Origin: Candidatus Zipacnadia bacterium
GTDB lineage: Bacteria > Armatimonadota > Zipacnadia > Zipacnadales > Zipacnadaceae
Assembly (NCBI GenBank): GCA_029821215.1
Contig: JALGTV010000024.1
Location: forward strand, 1-11,638
DNA length: 11,638 nt
Reading direction: 5' to 3'
Part shown: positions 1 through 6,504 of the stretch, piece by piece
Layout: each line of letters starts with the position of its first letter
Numbering within the stretch: the stretch's first letter is position 1
Position numbers and translations under genes: made by a program
Notes under the pieces: generated by a model
Database searches by the model: none
Told to the model about the DNA's origin: nothing
Seen by the model: only the letters and a program-made list of their open reading frames with translations

Positions 1-403
1 TTATAAAGACCAGGCGAGGAACCTTATATTTGTTGGCCTGGCGCCAAATAGTCTCTGACTGGGATTGCACCCCGCCCACCGCACACATAACTACCACTAA
101 TCCATCCAGCACTCTCATCGCTCGCTCTACTTCCACCGTAAAGTCCACATGACCGGGCGTGTCTATGATATTTATCTGATGATCTCGCCAGCTACAGGTG
201 GTGGCTGCCGAGGTGATGGTGATGCCCCGTTCCATCTCCTGGGGCATCCAGTCCATGACGGCATCTCCATCATCAACTTCACCCATACGGTGCACTCGCC
301 CTGTATAGAACAGAATGCGCTCGGTCGTAGTGGTCTTACCGGCGTCAATATGAGCGGCCAGGCCAATATTGCGAATTGTCTGCAAATCTGTCTCCGTTGT
401 CAT
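1..403 (-). CDS. fusA: Translation elongation factor G, N-terminal part (cut by window edge)
   Basis: EF-G is the ribosomal translocase GTPase, which moves tRNA and mRNA after peptide bond formation. Only the first 134 codons of a protein of about 690-700 residues lie in the window; the rest is beyond position 1. The GTPase motifs read in order: G1 AHIDAGKT (residues 17-24), G2/switch I RGITIT (59-64) and G3 DTPGH (81-85). The sequence ends just before the expected G4 NKMD. The stretch TERILFYTGRVHRMGEVDDG is standard for EF-G, and I see no missing catalytic residue (His85 of DTPGH is present). The start is ATG at 403-401. No upstream in-frame start looks better, although the SD is weak (a purine-rich GCGGA). 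It lies 44 bp after rpsG in the normal str-operon order, so it is probably co-transcribed from the promoter before rpsL. Identity is certain from the G motifs. Confidence 0.97.
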   Translation of the reverse strand, partial: MTTETDLQTIRNIGLAAHIDAGKTTTTERILFYTGRVHRMGEVDDGDAVMDWMPQEMERGITITSAATTCSWRDHQINIIDTPGHVDFTVEVERAMRVLDGLVVVMCAVGGVQSQSETIWRQANKYKVPRLVFI

Positions 404-447
404 TATTGCGTCCGCTACCCGTTGAGAACTATTAGGTATTACTGGGC

Positions 448-918
448 CTACCACCGGTAGTGAGCATAGGCCTTGTTAGCCTCGGCCATCCGGTGCATCT
501 CGTCACGGCGCTGCCTCGCTCCCCCTTCGCGATTAGATGCATCCAACAGTTCGTTAGTTAGTCGGTCTATCATCGTCCGCTCGCTTCGCTTGCGTGACTC
601 AGTAACTAACCACCGGATGGCGAGGGTAAGCTGTCGTCTGGGGCCCACCTCGCGCGGGACCTGATAGGTGGCACCCCCAATCCGCCGCGGCCGCACCTCT
701 AAGGTCGGCATGACATTACTAATGGCTCGCTGAAAAATCTCCGCCGGATTGCGGCCGGTGCGGTCGTGAACCTGCTCCATGGCGCCGTAGAATATTCGCT
801 CTGCTGCCTGCTTTTTGCCGTCCATCATTAGACGATTGATGAACCGGGCCACCGTCTCACTGTGGAAGACAGAGTCGGGTGCCACCGGCCGCAGTGATAC
901 TGGTCCTTTTCTGGGCAT
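448..918 (-). CDS. rpsG: 30S ribosomal protein S7
   Basis: S7 is the primary binder of the 3' domain of 16S rRNA and contacts E-site tRNA and mRNA near the exit. The 156-residue length is exactly typical. The conserved basic N-terminus MPRKG, the VARFINRLMMDGKK helix, the RPRRIGGATYQVP beta-hairpin segment, the RWL signature region and the C-terminal AYAHYRW are all present. The ATG at 918-916 follows a purine-rich SD (GAGGTAAGGA). It sits between rpsL (87 bp upstream) and fusA (44 bp downstream). In E. coli S7 represses its own operon by binding the rpsL-rpsG spacer. The 919-1005 spacer here shows no structure I can equate with that site, so regulation by S7 is open. No promoter or terminator is visible on either side, consistent with co-transcription. 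Nothing in the protein looks abnormal. Confidence 0.98.
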   Translation of the reverse strand: MPRKGPVSLRPVAPDSVFHSETVARFINRLMMDGKKQAAERIFYGAMEQVHDRTGRNPAEIFQRAISNVMPTLEVRPRRIGGATYQVPREVGPRRQLTLAIRWLVTESRKRSERTMIDRLTNELLDASNREGGARQRRDEMHRMAEANKAYAHYRW

Positions 919-1005
919 TTGTCCTTACCTCGTCTGCTTCTGTGCAGGATTGCTACTCAGGTCTATCCAGATATCCTTGTCATCTGCCAGTCAGGCTCCA
1001 TCTGA

Positions 1006-1428
1006 TTAAGCCGGGCCTGCAGTTTTCTTGGTTCCATACTTAGAACGAGAAGTGCGACGCCCCTCAACCCCCGCCGCGTCCAGTGTGCCGCGCACTATAT
1101 GATACTTGATGGCTGGCAAGTCTTTGACTCGCCCCCCGCGGACCAAAACCACCGAGTGCTCGGCTAAGTTGTGGTCTTCGCCGGGGATATAGGCGGTAAC
1201 ATGCTGCCGGTTAAACAACCGTACCCGCGCACACTTGCGCAAGGCCGAATTGGGCTTCTTGGGCGTCTGGGCCCACACGCGCGTACAAACCCCGCGCTGC
1301 TGCGGAGCCCCGGGCACGTGCTTGGCCTGACGCTTTAGAGCGTTCCACGAAACCTTAAGAGCCGGGGTCTTCATTTTTTCCTTTTTATTGGTGCGCCCCT
1401 TACGCACTAATTGGTTGATAGTGGGCAC
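1006..1428 (-). CDS. rpsL: 30S ribosomal protein S12 with an extended internal loop
   Basis: S12 lines the decoding centre and controls accuracy; it is the classical streptomycin-resistance protein. The protein is 140 residues, longer than the roughly 124 of E. coli. The difference is mainly an insert after KTPAL (residues about 25-42, up to the PQQRGVCTRV motif), like the loop in Bacillus and Lactobacillus S12. TPKKPNSALRK (55-65) and RGGRVKDLP (97-105) are intact, so the lysines equivalent to E. coli K42 and K87 (here K57/K58 and K102) are wild type; D103 is the usual methylthiolation site. Several normally near-invariant positions differ: PGEDHNLAEHS instead of PGEGHNLQEHS, and LPAIKYH instead of LPGVRYH. 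The start is GTG at 1428-1426, chosen because MPTINQLVRKG is the universal N-terminus and GAGGAG lies 8 nt upstream. It is the first gene after a dedicated promoter and leader, and heads rpsL-rpsG-fusA. Confidence 0.97.
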   Translation of the reverse strand: MPTINQLVRKGRTNKKEKMKTPALKVSWNALKRQAKHVPGAPQQRGVCTRVWAQTPKKPNSALRKCARVRLFNRQHVTAYIPGEDHNLAEHSVVLVRGGRVKDLPAIKYHIVRGTLDAAGVEGRRTSRSKYGTKKTAGPA

Positions 1429-1436
1429 TCGCTTCG

Positions 1437-1442
1437 CTCCTC
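1437..1442 (-). promoter_or_regulatory. Shine-Dalgarno site of rpsL (supports GTG start)
   Basis: GAGGAG on the minus strand lies 8 nt before the GTG start of S12. It decides in favour of the GTG at 1428. An ATG just upstream is out of frame with S12. Confidence 0.7.
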
Positions 1443-1504
1443 ATCCTGATAATGGTTGAACCAACCTTGCTTATCCGTCCGGCAGTGATGAAACCTCGCG
1501 CCAC

Positions 1505-1547
1505 AAAACACAAAACAACCCCTCACTACTGATAGAAGAGGGGCTTG
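1505..1547 (-). terminator. Intrinsic terminator-like hairpin in the rpsL leader (candidate attenuator)
   Basis: On the minus strand, CAAGCCCCTC (1547-1538) pairs with GAGGGGTTG (1524-1516), with one bulged G. The loop holds a small CTA/TAG inner stem around TCAG. The 3' side continues directly into a T-rich tract (1518-1505, TTGTTTTGTGTTTT). It lies downstream of the rpsL promoter and about 75 nt before the rpsL start. It would therefore stop transcripts from that promoter as well as read-through from rpoC, as an attenuator does. The T-tract is interrupted by G, so efficiency may be partial. Confidence 0.65.
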
Positions 1548-1551
1548 GACT

Positions 1552-1607
1552 GGCTGCCCTACCGACGGGAACTTTAGTAGAACTTCAAAAGTTTGCCGGT
1601 CAGCACC
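1552..1607 (-). repeat. Long imperfect stem-loop in the rpsL leader, upstream of the terminator
   Basis: On the minus strand GCTG-ACCGGC (1604-1595) pairs with GTCGGT and, after a four-base bulge, CAGC (1566-1561, 1556-1553). Inside it, AACTTT (1593-1588) can pair with AAAGTT (1575-1570), or a shorter AACTT (1593-1589) can pair with the nearer AAGTT (1585-1581). These two inner pairings exclude each other. The stem covers the short reading frame at 1574-1606. Confidence 0.5.
1574..1606 (-). CDS. Possible leader peptide of 10 residues before rpsL
   Basis: A GTG-started frame encodes VLTGKLLKFY and a TAA stop. It is preceded by AAGGAGG (1616-1610), the strongest SD-like sequence in the gene-free stretch. 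Spacing to GTG is only 3 nt, and 6 nt if the next codon, CTG, were used. Because the site lies inside a leader that ends in a terminator-like hairpin, a role as a translated attenuation peptide is conceivable. A frame this short arises often by chance, so confidence rests on the SD alone. A second overlapping frame, ATG at 1662 to TGA at 1600 (20 codons), has no SD. Confidence 0.25.
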   Translation of the reverse strand: MLTGKLLKFY

Positions 1608-1618
1608 CGCCTCCTTCC

Positions 1619-1668
1619 ATAGTGATTGCTGGACTAGGGTATGCTGTTACCTTGTTGCCCATCACTAT
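1619..1668 (-). repeat. Perfect 8-bp inverted repeat closing the 5' domain of the rpsL leader
   Basis: ATAGTGAT (1668-1661 on the minus strand) pairs perfectly with ATCACTAT (1626-1619). The enclosed 34 nt contain a smaller GGTA/TACC hairpin. The stem begins about 5 nt after the predicted transcription start and ends immediately before the AAGGAGG site. This geometry is typical of a folded 5' regulatory RNA domain. I cannot match it to a riboswitch or ribosomal-protein leader class I know. Confidence 0.5.
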
Positions 1669-1679
1669 TTGTATGTAAT

Positions 1680-1708
1680 AGTATAATGGTTACTGGAAAC
1701 TTTGTCAA
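1680..1708 (-). promoter_or_regulatory. Sigma-70 type promoter of the rpsL operon
   Basis: On the minus strand TTGACA (1708-1703), a 17-nt spacer and TATACT (1685-1680) give a perfect -35 and a one-mismatch -10 at ideal spacing. Transcription would start near 1673, 245 nt before the rpsL start codon. It lies 63 bp beyond the rpoC stop, so rpsL-rpsG-fusA can be expressed independently of rpoBC. Confidence 0.85.
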
Positions 1709-1771
1709 GGGCCGAGGCTATGCGTTTGGGACTAAAATATTGCCCAACACTGGTTTTTTGATCCGGTAGTG

Positions 1772-4700
1772 TTAATCATCATCAGGGGCATCGGCTGAGG
1801 CTGACAGTTCCTGGCTGAATAGCTCCGCTACCTCCCCACCGGCAGTTTCCAGATCTTCAAGCAACTGTTGCATGGCATCCTTCTTCTGCGGCGTCTTGGC
1901 CGGTACGGAAATCATTTGCTCGCGGACGTCCGGGGAAAAGTCTACCTCTCGCATACGGTGACGCGACATACCGGTACCGGCGGGGATGAGCCGCCCAATA
2001 ATAACATTTTCCTTGAGGCCTTCCAGCGGGTCACGCTTGTTCTCGCAGGCCGCCTCAGTTAGGACCCGGGTGGTTCGCTGGAAGCTGGCCGCCGACAGGA
2101 AGCTGTCGGTGGCTAGGGAGGCTTGAGTGATACCCAAGAGAATGGGTTCAGCGGTGGCTTGGCGACCGCCTAACTCGCGCACACGGTCATTTTCATCGGC
2201 GAAATCGAATTTGTCCACCACCTCCCCCGGCAAAAAGCGGGTATCACCATGGTCAATAATCTTACGCCACTTAAGCATCTGCCGAATGATGACCTCAATG
2301 TGCTTATCGTTGATAGAGACGCCTTGGGCCTGATAGACACTCTGTATCTCGCGCAATAGATAATCCTGGACACCTTTGATGCCTTTCATCTCCAGGATAT
2401 CTTCTGGGTCTACCGGGCCAGCAATCAGCGGATCTCCGGCTCGCACCTCGGTCCCCTCCCGGACGTATAGTTCGCCCCGGTGGGGCACCAAATGGGAGCT
2501 GCGGATGGTAACCTCGGTTATACCAGCCTTACGCAACCTTTCTCTGACCTTTTTAAGCAACTTCTGGCCCTTTTTGGCTAACAACTTACCACCAGGACTT
2601 CGGATGTCTTCGGCCAAGGATTCTCCCCGAATCACGTTGATAGCATCCAGCGGCTGCGGGGAGTGGATAACTACGGTGCGCAACCCCTTAGTCTCAATTT
2701 CGCTGACTACGCCGTCCACCTGCGCGGTAATTGCTTGACCTTTTGGCGTACGCGCCTCAAACAACTCCACCACGCGCAACAGCCCATGCATTGAGCTCTC
2801 CAGCACCTTGAGCATCTCGCGGATGGCTTTTTGCCGCGCCCGACCGCCACCGCCCACTGTTTCCAGTGAAACGCGTCCTTGTTCAATATCTTCACTCAGA
2901 CTGTGCAGCGCTTGCTGCTTGCGCTTTTTGACATCAGCCACGCCAGTAATATATTCGCCGGCCACTCCTCCCGTGTGGAAGGTTCTCATAGTTAGCTGGG
3001 TCCCAGGTTCGCCGATGGACTGAGCGGCAATGATGCCAATAGCTGTACCTACGTCTACTTGCCGTCCCAAGGCCAGGTCACGGCCGTAACATTTTGCACA
3101 AACGCCACTACGTAATTCGCAGGTTAAGGGCGAGCGAATGGTAACCGACTTGATACCTGCCTCGGAAATCATCTGGGCACGTCGCTCGTCAATCTCCTGA
3201 CCACCAGGTACGATAAGCTCTTGAGTTTGTGGATTAAGTATGTCTGTGGCCGCTGTTCGTCCGATAATACGCTCTTTCAGCGTCTGGATTGCTTCGTCAT
3301 CATCAGGAATAGGGAGAGGCTCATCACAGTATTGACAGACCCCCTGGCGATAGTGATCCTCGCGCCCACAATTAGGGCAGTACAATGTGTGGGCGTACAT
3401 CGCAGTGACTTCTATCCCGTCAGTGGTCCCACAATCCTCGCCCCCGATGATTACATCCTGGGCTACATCCACCAGTCGCCGAGTCAGATACCCGGCATCA
3501 GCAGTGCGTAGCGCCGTGTCAGCCAGACCTTTGCGAGCCCCGTGGGTGGAGACGAAATACTCCAGAACGTTGAGCCCTTCGTGGAAGTTACTGCGCACCG
3601 GCAAGTCCTCTATTAAGCGCCCAAATGGATCACTCATTAGTCCTCGCATGCCGGCGATCTGGCAGATGTGGGAGCGATTAGCTCGAGCCCCGGAGTCTAC
3701 CATCATCCAGATAGAGTTGAAACTGCCGATATTGGCCAGTATGTTACTGGCAATATCCTCCCGAGCTGTCTGCCACAATTGCAACAGAAGCTGCTGGCGT
3801 TCGTCTTCGGCGATGACTCCGTCTCTGGCCTGTTTATTAACCTGCTGAACCTCCCGCTCAGTGTGCGAAATAATCCGTTCGCGGTCAGTATGAATCTCGG
3901 TATCAGCCACTGACATGCTGACACCGGCCCGGGTGGCAAACTTGAAACCAATTTCCTTAATATCATCTAATAGCTGAGCTGTCCGCTCGAGGCCGTATAG
4001 ACGATAGCAGAGCATTACCAAGTCAGCCAGCTCATCCTTGGACAGGACGTGGTTGATATAGGGTAGGTCGGGCGGCAAGTGATAGTTGAACAGCACGCGG
4101 CCGACAGTGGTGTCAATGATGGTACGCTCTACACTTAGGGTAAAGTTAGCGTTGGGCGGACACTGACCCTGCTGGCACCCCTCAATAGCAGCTTGCTGGC
4201 CCTTGTACTCAATCCATCCGTTCTTGTCGGGCTGTTCGGGCAGGATAGCGGTCTGTCCGGCCTCGGCGTCTTTGACCATCTGTTCCGTCAATTTGAAGCT
4301 TACCCGGCGCTCCCGCGCTGGGTGCTCATCAGCGATTGCCACCCCTATGATATGGCGCAACTGAGTGATCAATTGATCATCAACTGGGATTTCCTCGCCC
4401 TTGCTATTGGTAACTTGCACTACAATCTGCGGCGCTCGCACTTTGACCAGGGCATGCAGATCGGCCTTGCGATGTTCGTAAGCAGTGATAGCTGCTTCTA
4501 AGCTTTCGAACACCTTACCGGCTGCGGTTGAATCCTCGCTTTCGGTTTCTTGAGTCAGATAATAGCAACCCAATACGATGTCGTACAGGGGTTGAGTAAC
4601 AGGGCTACCGTCGGCGGGCTTGAAGAGGTTGCCCGAGGCTAGCATAAGCAGCCGCGCCTCCGCCTGAGCCTCCATTGTCAGCGGAACATGAACCGCCATC

Positions 4701-6433
4701 TGGTCACCGTCAAAGTCGGCATTGAAGGCTTGGCAGGCCATCGGGTGAAGCTGGATCGCCTTGCCATCTATCAGCACCGGTTCAAAGGCCTGGATTCCCA
4801 ATCGGTGGAGGGTGGGGGCGCGGTTGAGCAAGACCGGATGGTCCTCAATGACCTCATCCAAGGCGTCCCAGACTTCCGGCTGGCGTCGGTCCACCATGCG
4901 CTTGGCCGTCTTGATATTAGTAGTAAGACCTGCTTTTACCAGCCGGCTCATTACAAACGGTTTGAATAGTTCCAGGGCCATCTCCCGCGGCAACCCACAC
5001 TGATGCAGCTTTAGCTCGGGGCCAACGACAATGACCGCCCGCCCCGAGTAATCCACCCGCTTGCCCAACAGGTTCTTGCGGAAACGCCCCTCCTTACCCT
5101 TAAGCATATCGCTTAGGGACTTGAGCACTCGGCGGTTGGTGCCAGTAACGGGTCGGCTGCGGCGGTTATTATCAATAAGTGCATCTACTGCTTCCTGGAG
5201 CAGACGTCGTTCATGATTGACAATGGACTCGGGAGCATTAATCTCTATTATGCGCCGCAGCCGATTGTTGCGATTGATTACCCGGCGATATAGGTCATTT
5301 AGGTCGGAGGTAGCAAAGCGGCCCCCGTCCAATTGCACCATAGGCCGCAGCTCCGGCGGCAACACCGGGACATACTCCAGAATCATCCACTCGGGCCGGT
5401 TCTTGGAGTTGCGGAAGGCCTCCACTACTCGTAAGCGTTTAACCGCTCGCGCCTGTCGGGGTCCACTGTGCTCTTCGATTTCTTTGCGCAGGTCGTGGGC
5501 CAACTCATCCAGGTCTATCCGGGCCAGCAGATCCCGGACAGCCTTGGCCCCCAGCCCGGCCTCAAACAGGTTGTCAAAATTGCCCTCCAGTCGGCGCTGG
5601 CATACCTCAGCAACGGTAGTCAGTTGCCGGTACTCCCTTTCCGAGATCAGTTGCTTGGGCGCTAATTCAAACAGCAACTCCAGACCGTCGTCCAGTTCTT
5701 TCCTTCTCTCGTCCGCAGCCTGCTGGTTCTGCTGGATACGTTGGGCCAGTTCGTGTTCATCTATGATTTCGGGTAGCGCTTCCTCGTCATAGGTCACTCC
5801 CGTCAACTGATCATCCTCGTCTTTACTGTCCTCAGCAGCGGTTGGTTTTTCTTGGCCGGCCGTTGCTTGCTGTTGGTTAAGACCGTTCTCATACTGCTGA
5901 CGCAATTGGGCGATGGCCGCATCACACCCGGCAGCGATCGCATCTTTTTCCTCTTCGATCGCCAACCGAATTTCGTCGTTAGATTCGTTCAGCTTGTCAA
6001 AATCCACGTCAGTGACAATATAGGAGGTAAAATAGATAACCTCTGTAAGCCGGCGCACCGGCATATTCAGCAGCAAACTGATAGGGCTGGGGACTCCCTT
6101 CAGATACCAACTGTGACAGACCGGCGAGGCCAACGCAATATGGCCCATTCGTTCCCGCCGTACCTTGCGGCGCGTCACTTCCACTCCGCAGCGGTCGCAG
6201 ATAATGCCTTTGAACTTCACCTTCTTATACTTGCCACAGTGACACTCCCAGTCCTTGGTGGGCCCGAAGATGCGCTCACAGAACAGCCCATCCCGCTCGG
6301 GCTTATAGGTCCGGTAGTTGATGGTCTCTGGCTTTTTTACCTCGCCATGAGACCATGACAGAATCTGCTCCGGCGACGCTAAGCCGATACTAATAGCGTT
6401 GAAATCAGTAGTAGTCTCAGCCAACTGTTTCAC
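1772..6433 (-). CDS. rpoC: DNA-directed RNA polymerase subunit beta'
   Basis: Beta' forms half of the active-site cleft of RNA polymerase. The protein is 1553 residues, longer than B. subtilis (about 1200). In order: N-terminal zinc site C64/C66/C79/C82; a charged, partly low-complexity insert at about 150-257; the rudder/lid region; the catalytic NADFDGDQMAVH with D573, D575 and D577 binding Mg2+; the bridge helix HGARKGLADTALRT onward (964-993); Zn2 cysteines C1001, C1105, C1112 and C1115; and the trigger loop with M1149, R1150 and H1153. The C-terminus has FLSAASFQRTTRVL and GLKENVIIGRLIPAGTG. Two further inserts are unusual: a four-cysteine ribbon at about 1010-1045 (C1019, C1022, C1033, C1036) and a charged block at about 1165-1216, which interrupts the normal ITxGLPRV motif after the trigger loop. 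The start is GTG at 6433 with AGG 5 nt upstream. It follows rpoB by 53 bp and is surely co-transcribed with it. Confidence 0.99.
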   Translation of the reverse strand: MKQLAETTTDFNAISIGLASPEQILSWSHGEVKKPETINYRTYKPERDGLFCERIFGPTKDWECHCGKYKKVKFKGIICDRCGVEVTRRKVRRERMGHIALASPVCHSWYLKGVPSPISLLLNMPVRRLTEVIYFTSYIVTDVDFDKLNESNDEIRLAIEEEKDAIAAGCDAAIAQLRQQYENGLNQQQATAGQEKPTAAEDSKDEDDQLTGVTYDEEALPEIIDEHELAQRIQQNQQAADERRKELDDGLELLFELAPKQLISEREYRQLTTVAEVCQRRLEGNFDNLFEAGLGAKAVRDLLARIDLDELAHDLRKEIEEHSGPRQARAVKRLRVVEAFRNSKNRPEWMILEYVPVLPPELRPMVQLDGGRFATSDLNDLYRRVINRNNRLRRIIEINAPESIVNHERRLLQEAVDALIDNNRRSRPVTGTNRRVLKSLSDMLKGKEGRFRKNLLGKRVDYSGRAVIVVGPELKLHQCGLPREMALELFKPFVMSRLVKAGLTTNIKTAKRMVDRRQPEVWDALDEVIEDHPVLLNRAPTLHRLGIQAFEPVLIDGKAIQLHPMACQAFNADFDGDQMAVHVPLTMEAQAEARLLMLASGNLFKPADGSPVTQPLYDIVLGCYYLTQETESEDSTAAGKVFESLEAAITAYEHRKADLHALVKVRAPQIVVQVTNSKGEEIPVDDQLITQLRHIIGVAIADEHPARERRVSFKLTEQMVKDAEAGQTAILPEQPDKNGWIEYKGQQAAIEGCQQGQCPPNANFTLSVERTIIDTTVGRVLFNYHLPPDLPYINHVLSKDELADLVMLCYRLYGLERTAQLLDDIKEIGFKFATRAGVSMSVADTEIHTDRERIISHTEREVQQVNKQARDGVIAEDERQQLLLQLWQTAREDIASNILANIGSFNSIWMMVDSGARANRSHICQIAGMRGLMSDPFGRLIEDLPVRSNFHEGLNVLEYFVSTHGARKGLADTALRTADAGYLTRRLVDVAQDVIIGGEDCGTTDGIEVTAMYAHTLYCPNCGREDHYRQGVCQYCDEPLPIPDDDEAIQTLKERIIGRTAATDILNPQTQELIVPGGQEIDERRAQMISEAGIKSVTIRSPLTCELRSGVCAKCYGRDLALGRQVDVGTAIGIIAAQSIGEPGTQLTMRTFHTGGVAGEYITGVADVKKRKQQALHSLSEDIEQGRVSLETVGGGGRARQKAIREMLKVLESSMHGLLRVVELFEARTPKGQAITAQVDGVVSEIETKGLRTVVIHSPQPLDAINVIRGESLAEDIRSPGGKLLAKKGQKLLKKVRERLRKAGITEVTIRSSHLVPHRGELYVREGTEVRAGDPLIAGPVDPEDILEMKGIKGVQDYLLREIQSVYQAQGVSINDKHIEVIIRQMLKWRKIIDHGDTRFLPGEVVDKFDFADENDRVRELGGRQATAEPILLGITQASLATDSFLSAASFQRTTRVLTEAACENKRDPLEGLKENVIIGRLIPAGTGMSRHRMREVDFSPDVREQMISVPAKTPQKKDAMQQLLEDLETAGGEVAELFSQELSASADAPDDD

Positions 6434-6452
6434 CTTTACCTGTCTGCCAATA

Positions 6453-6504
6453 TTAGCAACGTACTGCTAACGGTACTGGTGACGGTTTATCTGAACCGGT
6501 CACC
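6453..6504 (-). repeat. Two tandem stem-loops at the rpoB-rpoC junction
   Basis: The first spans the rpoB stop codon: GGTGAC-C-GGTT (6504-6494) pairs with AACCGTCACC (6487-6478), 10 bp with one bulged C and a six-base loop. The second is TTAGCA/TGCTAA (6470-6465 and 6458-6453) with a six-base loop. Neither is followed by a T-run, so they are not standard terminators. They could affect mRNA processing or the beta to beta' translation ratio; that role is inference. Confidence 0.55.

Larger units (their letters stand above)
1429..1673 (-). promoter_or_regulatory. Structured 5' leader of the rpsL-rpsG-fusA mRNA
   Basis: This accounts for most of the 343-bp gene-free stretch between rpoC and rpsL. 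The predicted transcript starts near 1673. In order it contains a closed 5' stem domain (1619-1668), an AAGGAGG site with a ten-codon frame, a long imperfect stem (1552-1607), a terminator-like hairpin with T-tract (1505-1547), about 60 nt without obvious structure, and the rpsL SD. The SD-containing stretch GAAGGAGGCGG could pair, with two bulges, with CCCCTCTTC of the terminator's 5' arm, giving a possible antiterminator. The order suggests transcription attenuation of the str operon. The ligand or sensor (ribosomal protein, stalled ribosome, other) cannot be told from sequence. Confidence 0.5.

Noticed and set aside
149..460. Plus-strand open frame of 103 codons opposite fusA
   Set aside because: Lies antisense to the EF-G GTPase motifs and runs into the rpsG end; no independent support.
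1600..1662. Twenty-codon frame starting at ATG 1662 in the rpsL leader as a real gene
   Set aside because: It has no SD; its start codon overlaps the end of the 5' stem. The base-pairing explains the sequence better than coding does.
1429..1771. Hidden L7Ae-like ribosomal protein gene between rpoC and rpsL, as in Firmicutes
   Set aside because: No frame long enough (about 80 codons needed) exists on either strand in this interval.
1746..1773. Hairpin AACACT/AGTGTT just after the rpoC stop as an rpoC terminator
   Set aside because: On the coding strand the stem is short and AT-rich with a 16-nt loop, and no T-run follows. The T-run lies in the loop on the other strand.
3387..3848. Plus-strand open frame of 153 codons opposite rpoC
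   Set aside because: Overlaps the bridge-helix and Zn2 coding region of rpoC completely; no SD, no recognisable domain.
5217..5792. Plus-strand open frame of 191 codons opposite rpoC
   Set aside because: It is antisense to the clearly coding beta' N-terminal region, is rich in Ser and Arg with no motif, and is a shadow of the codon pattern on the other strand.
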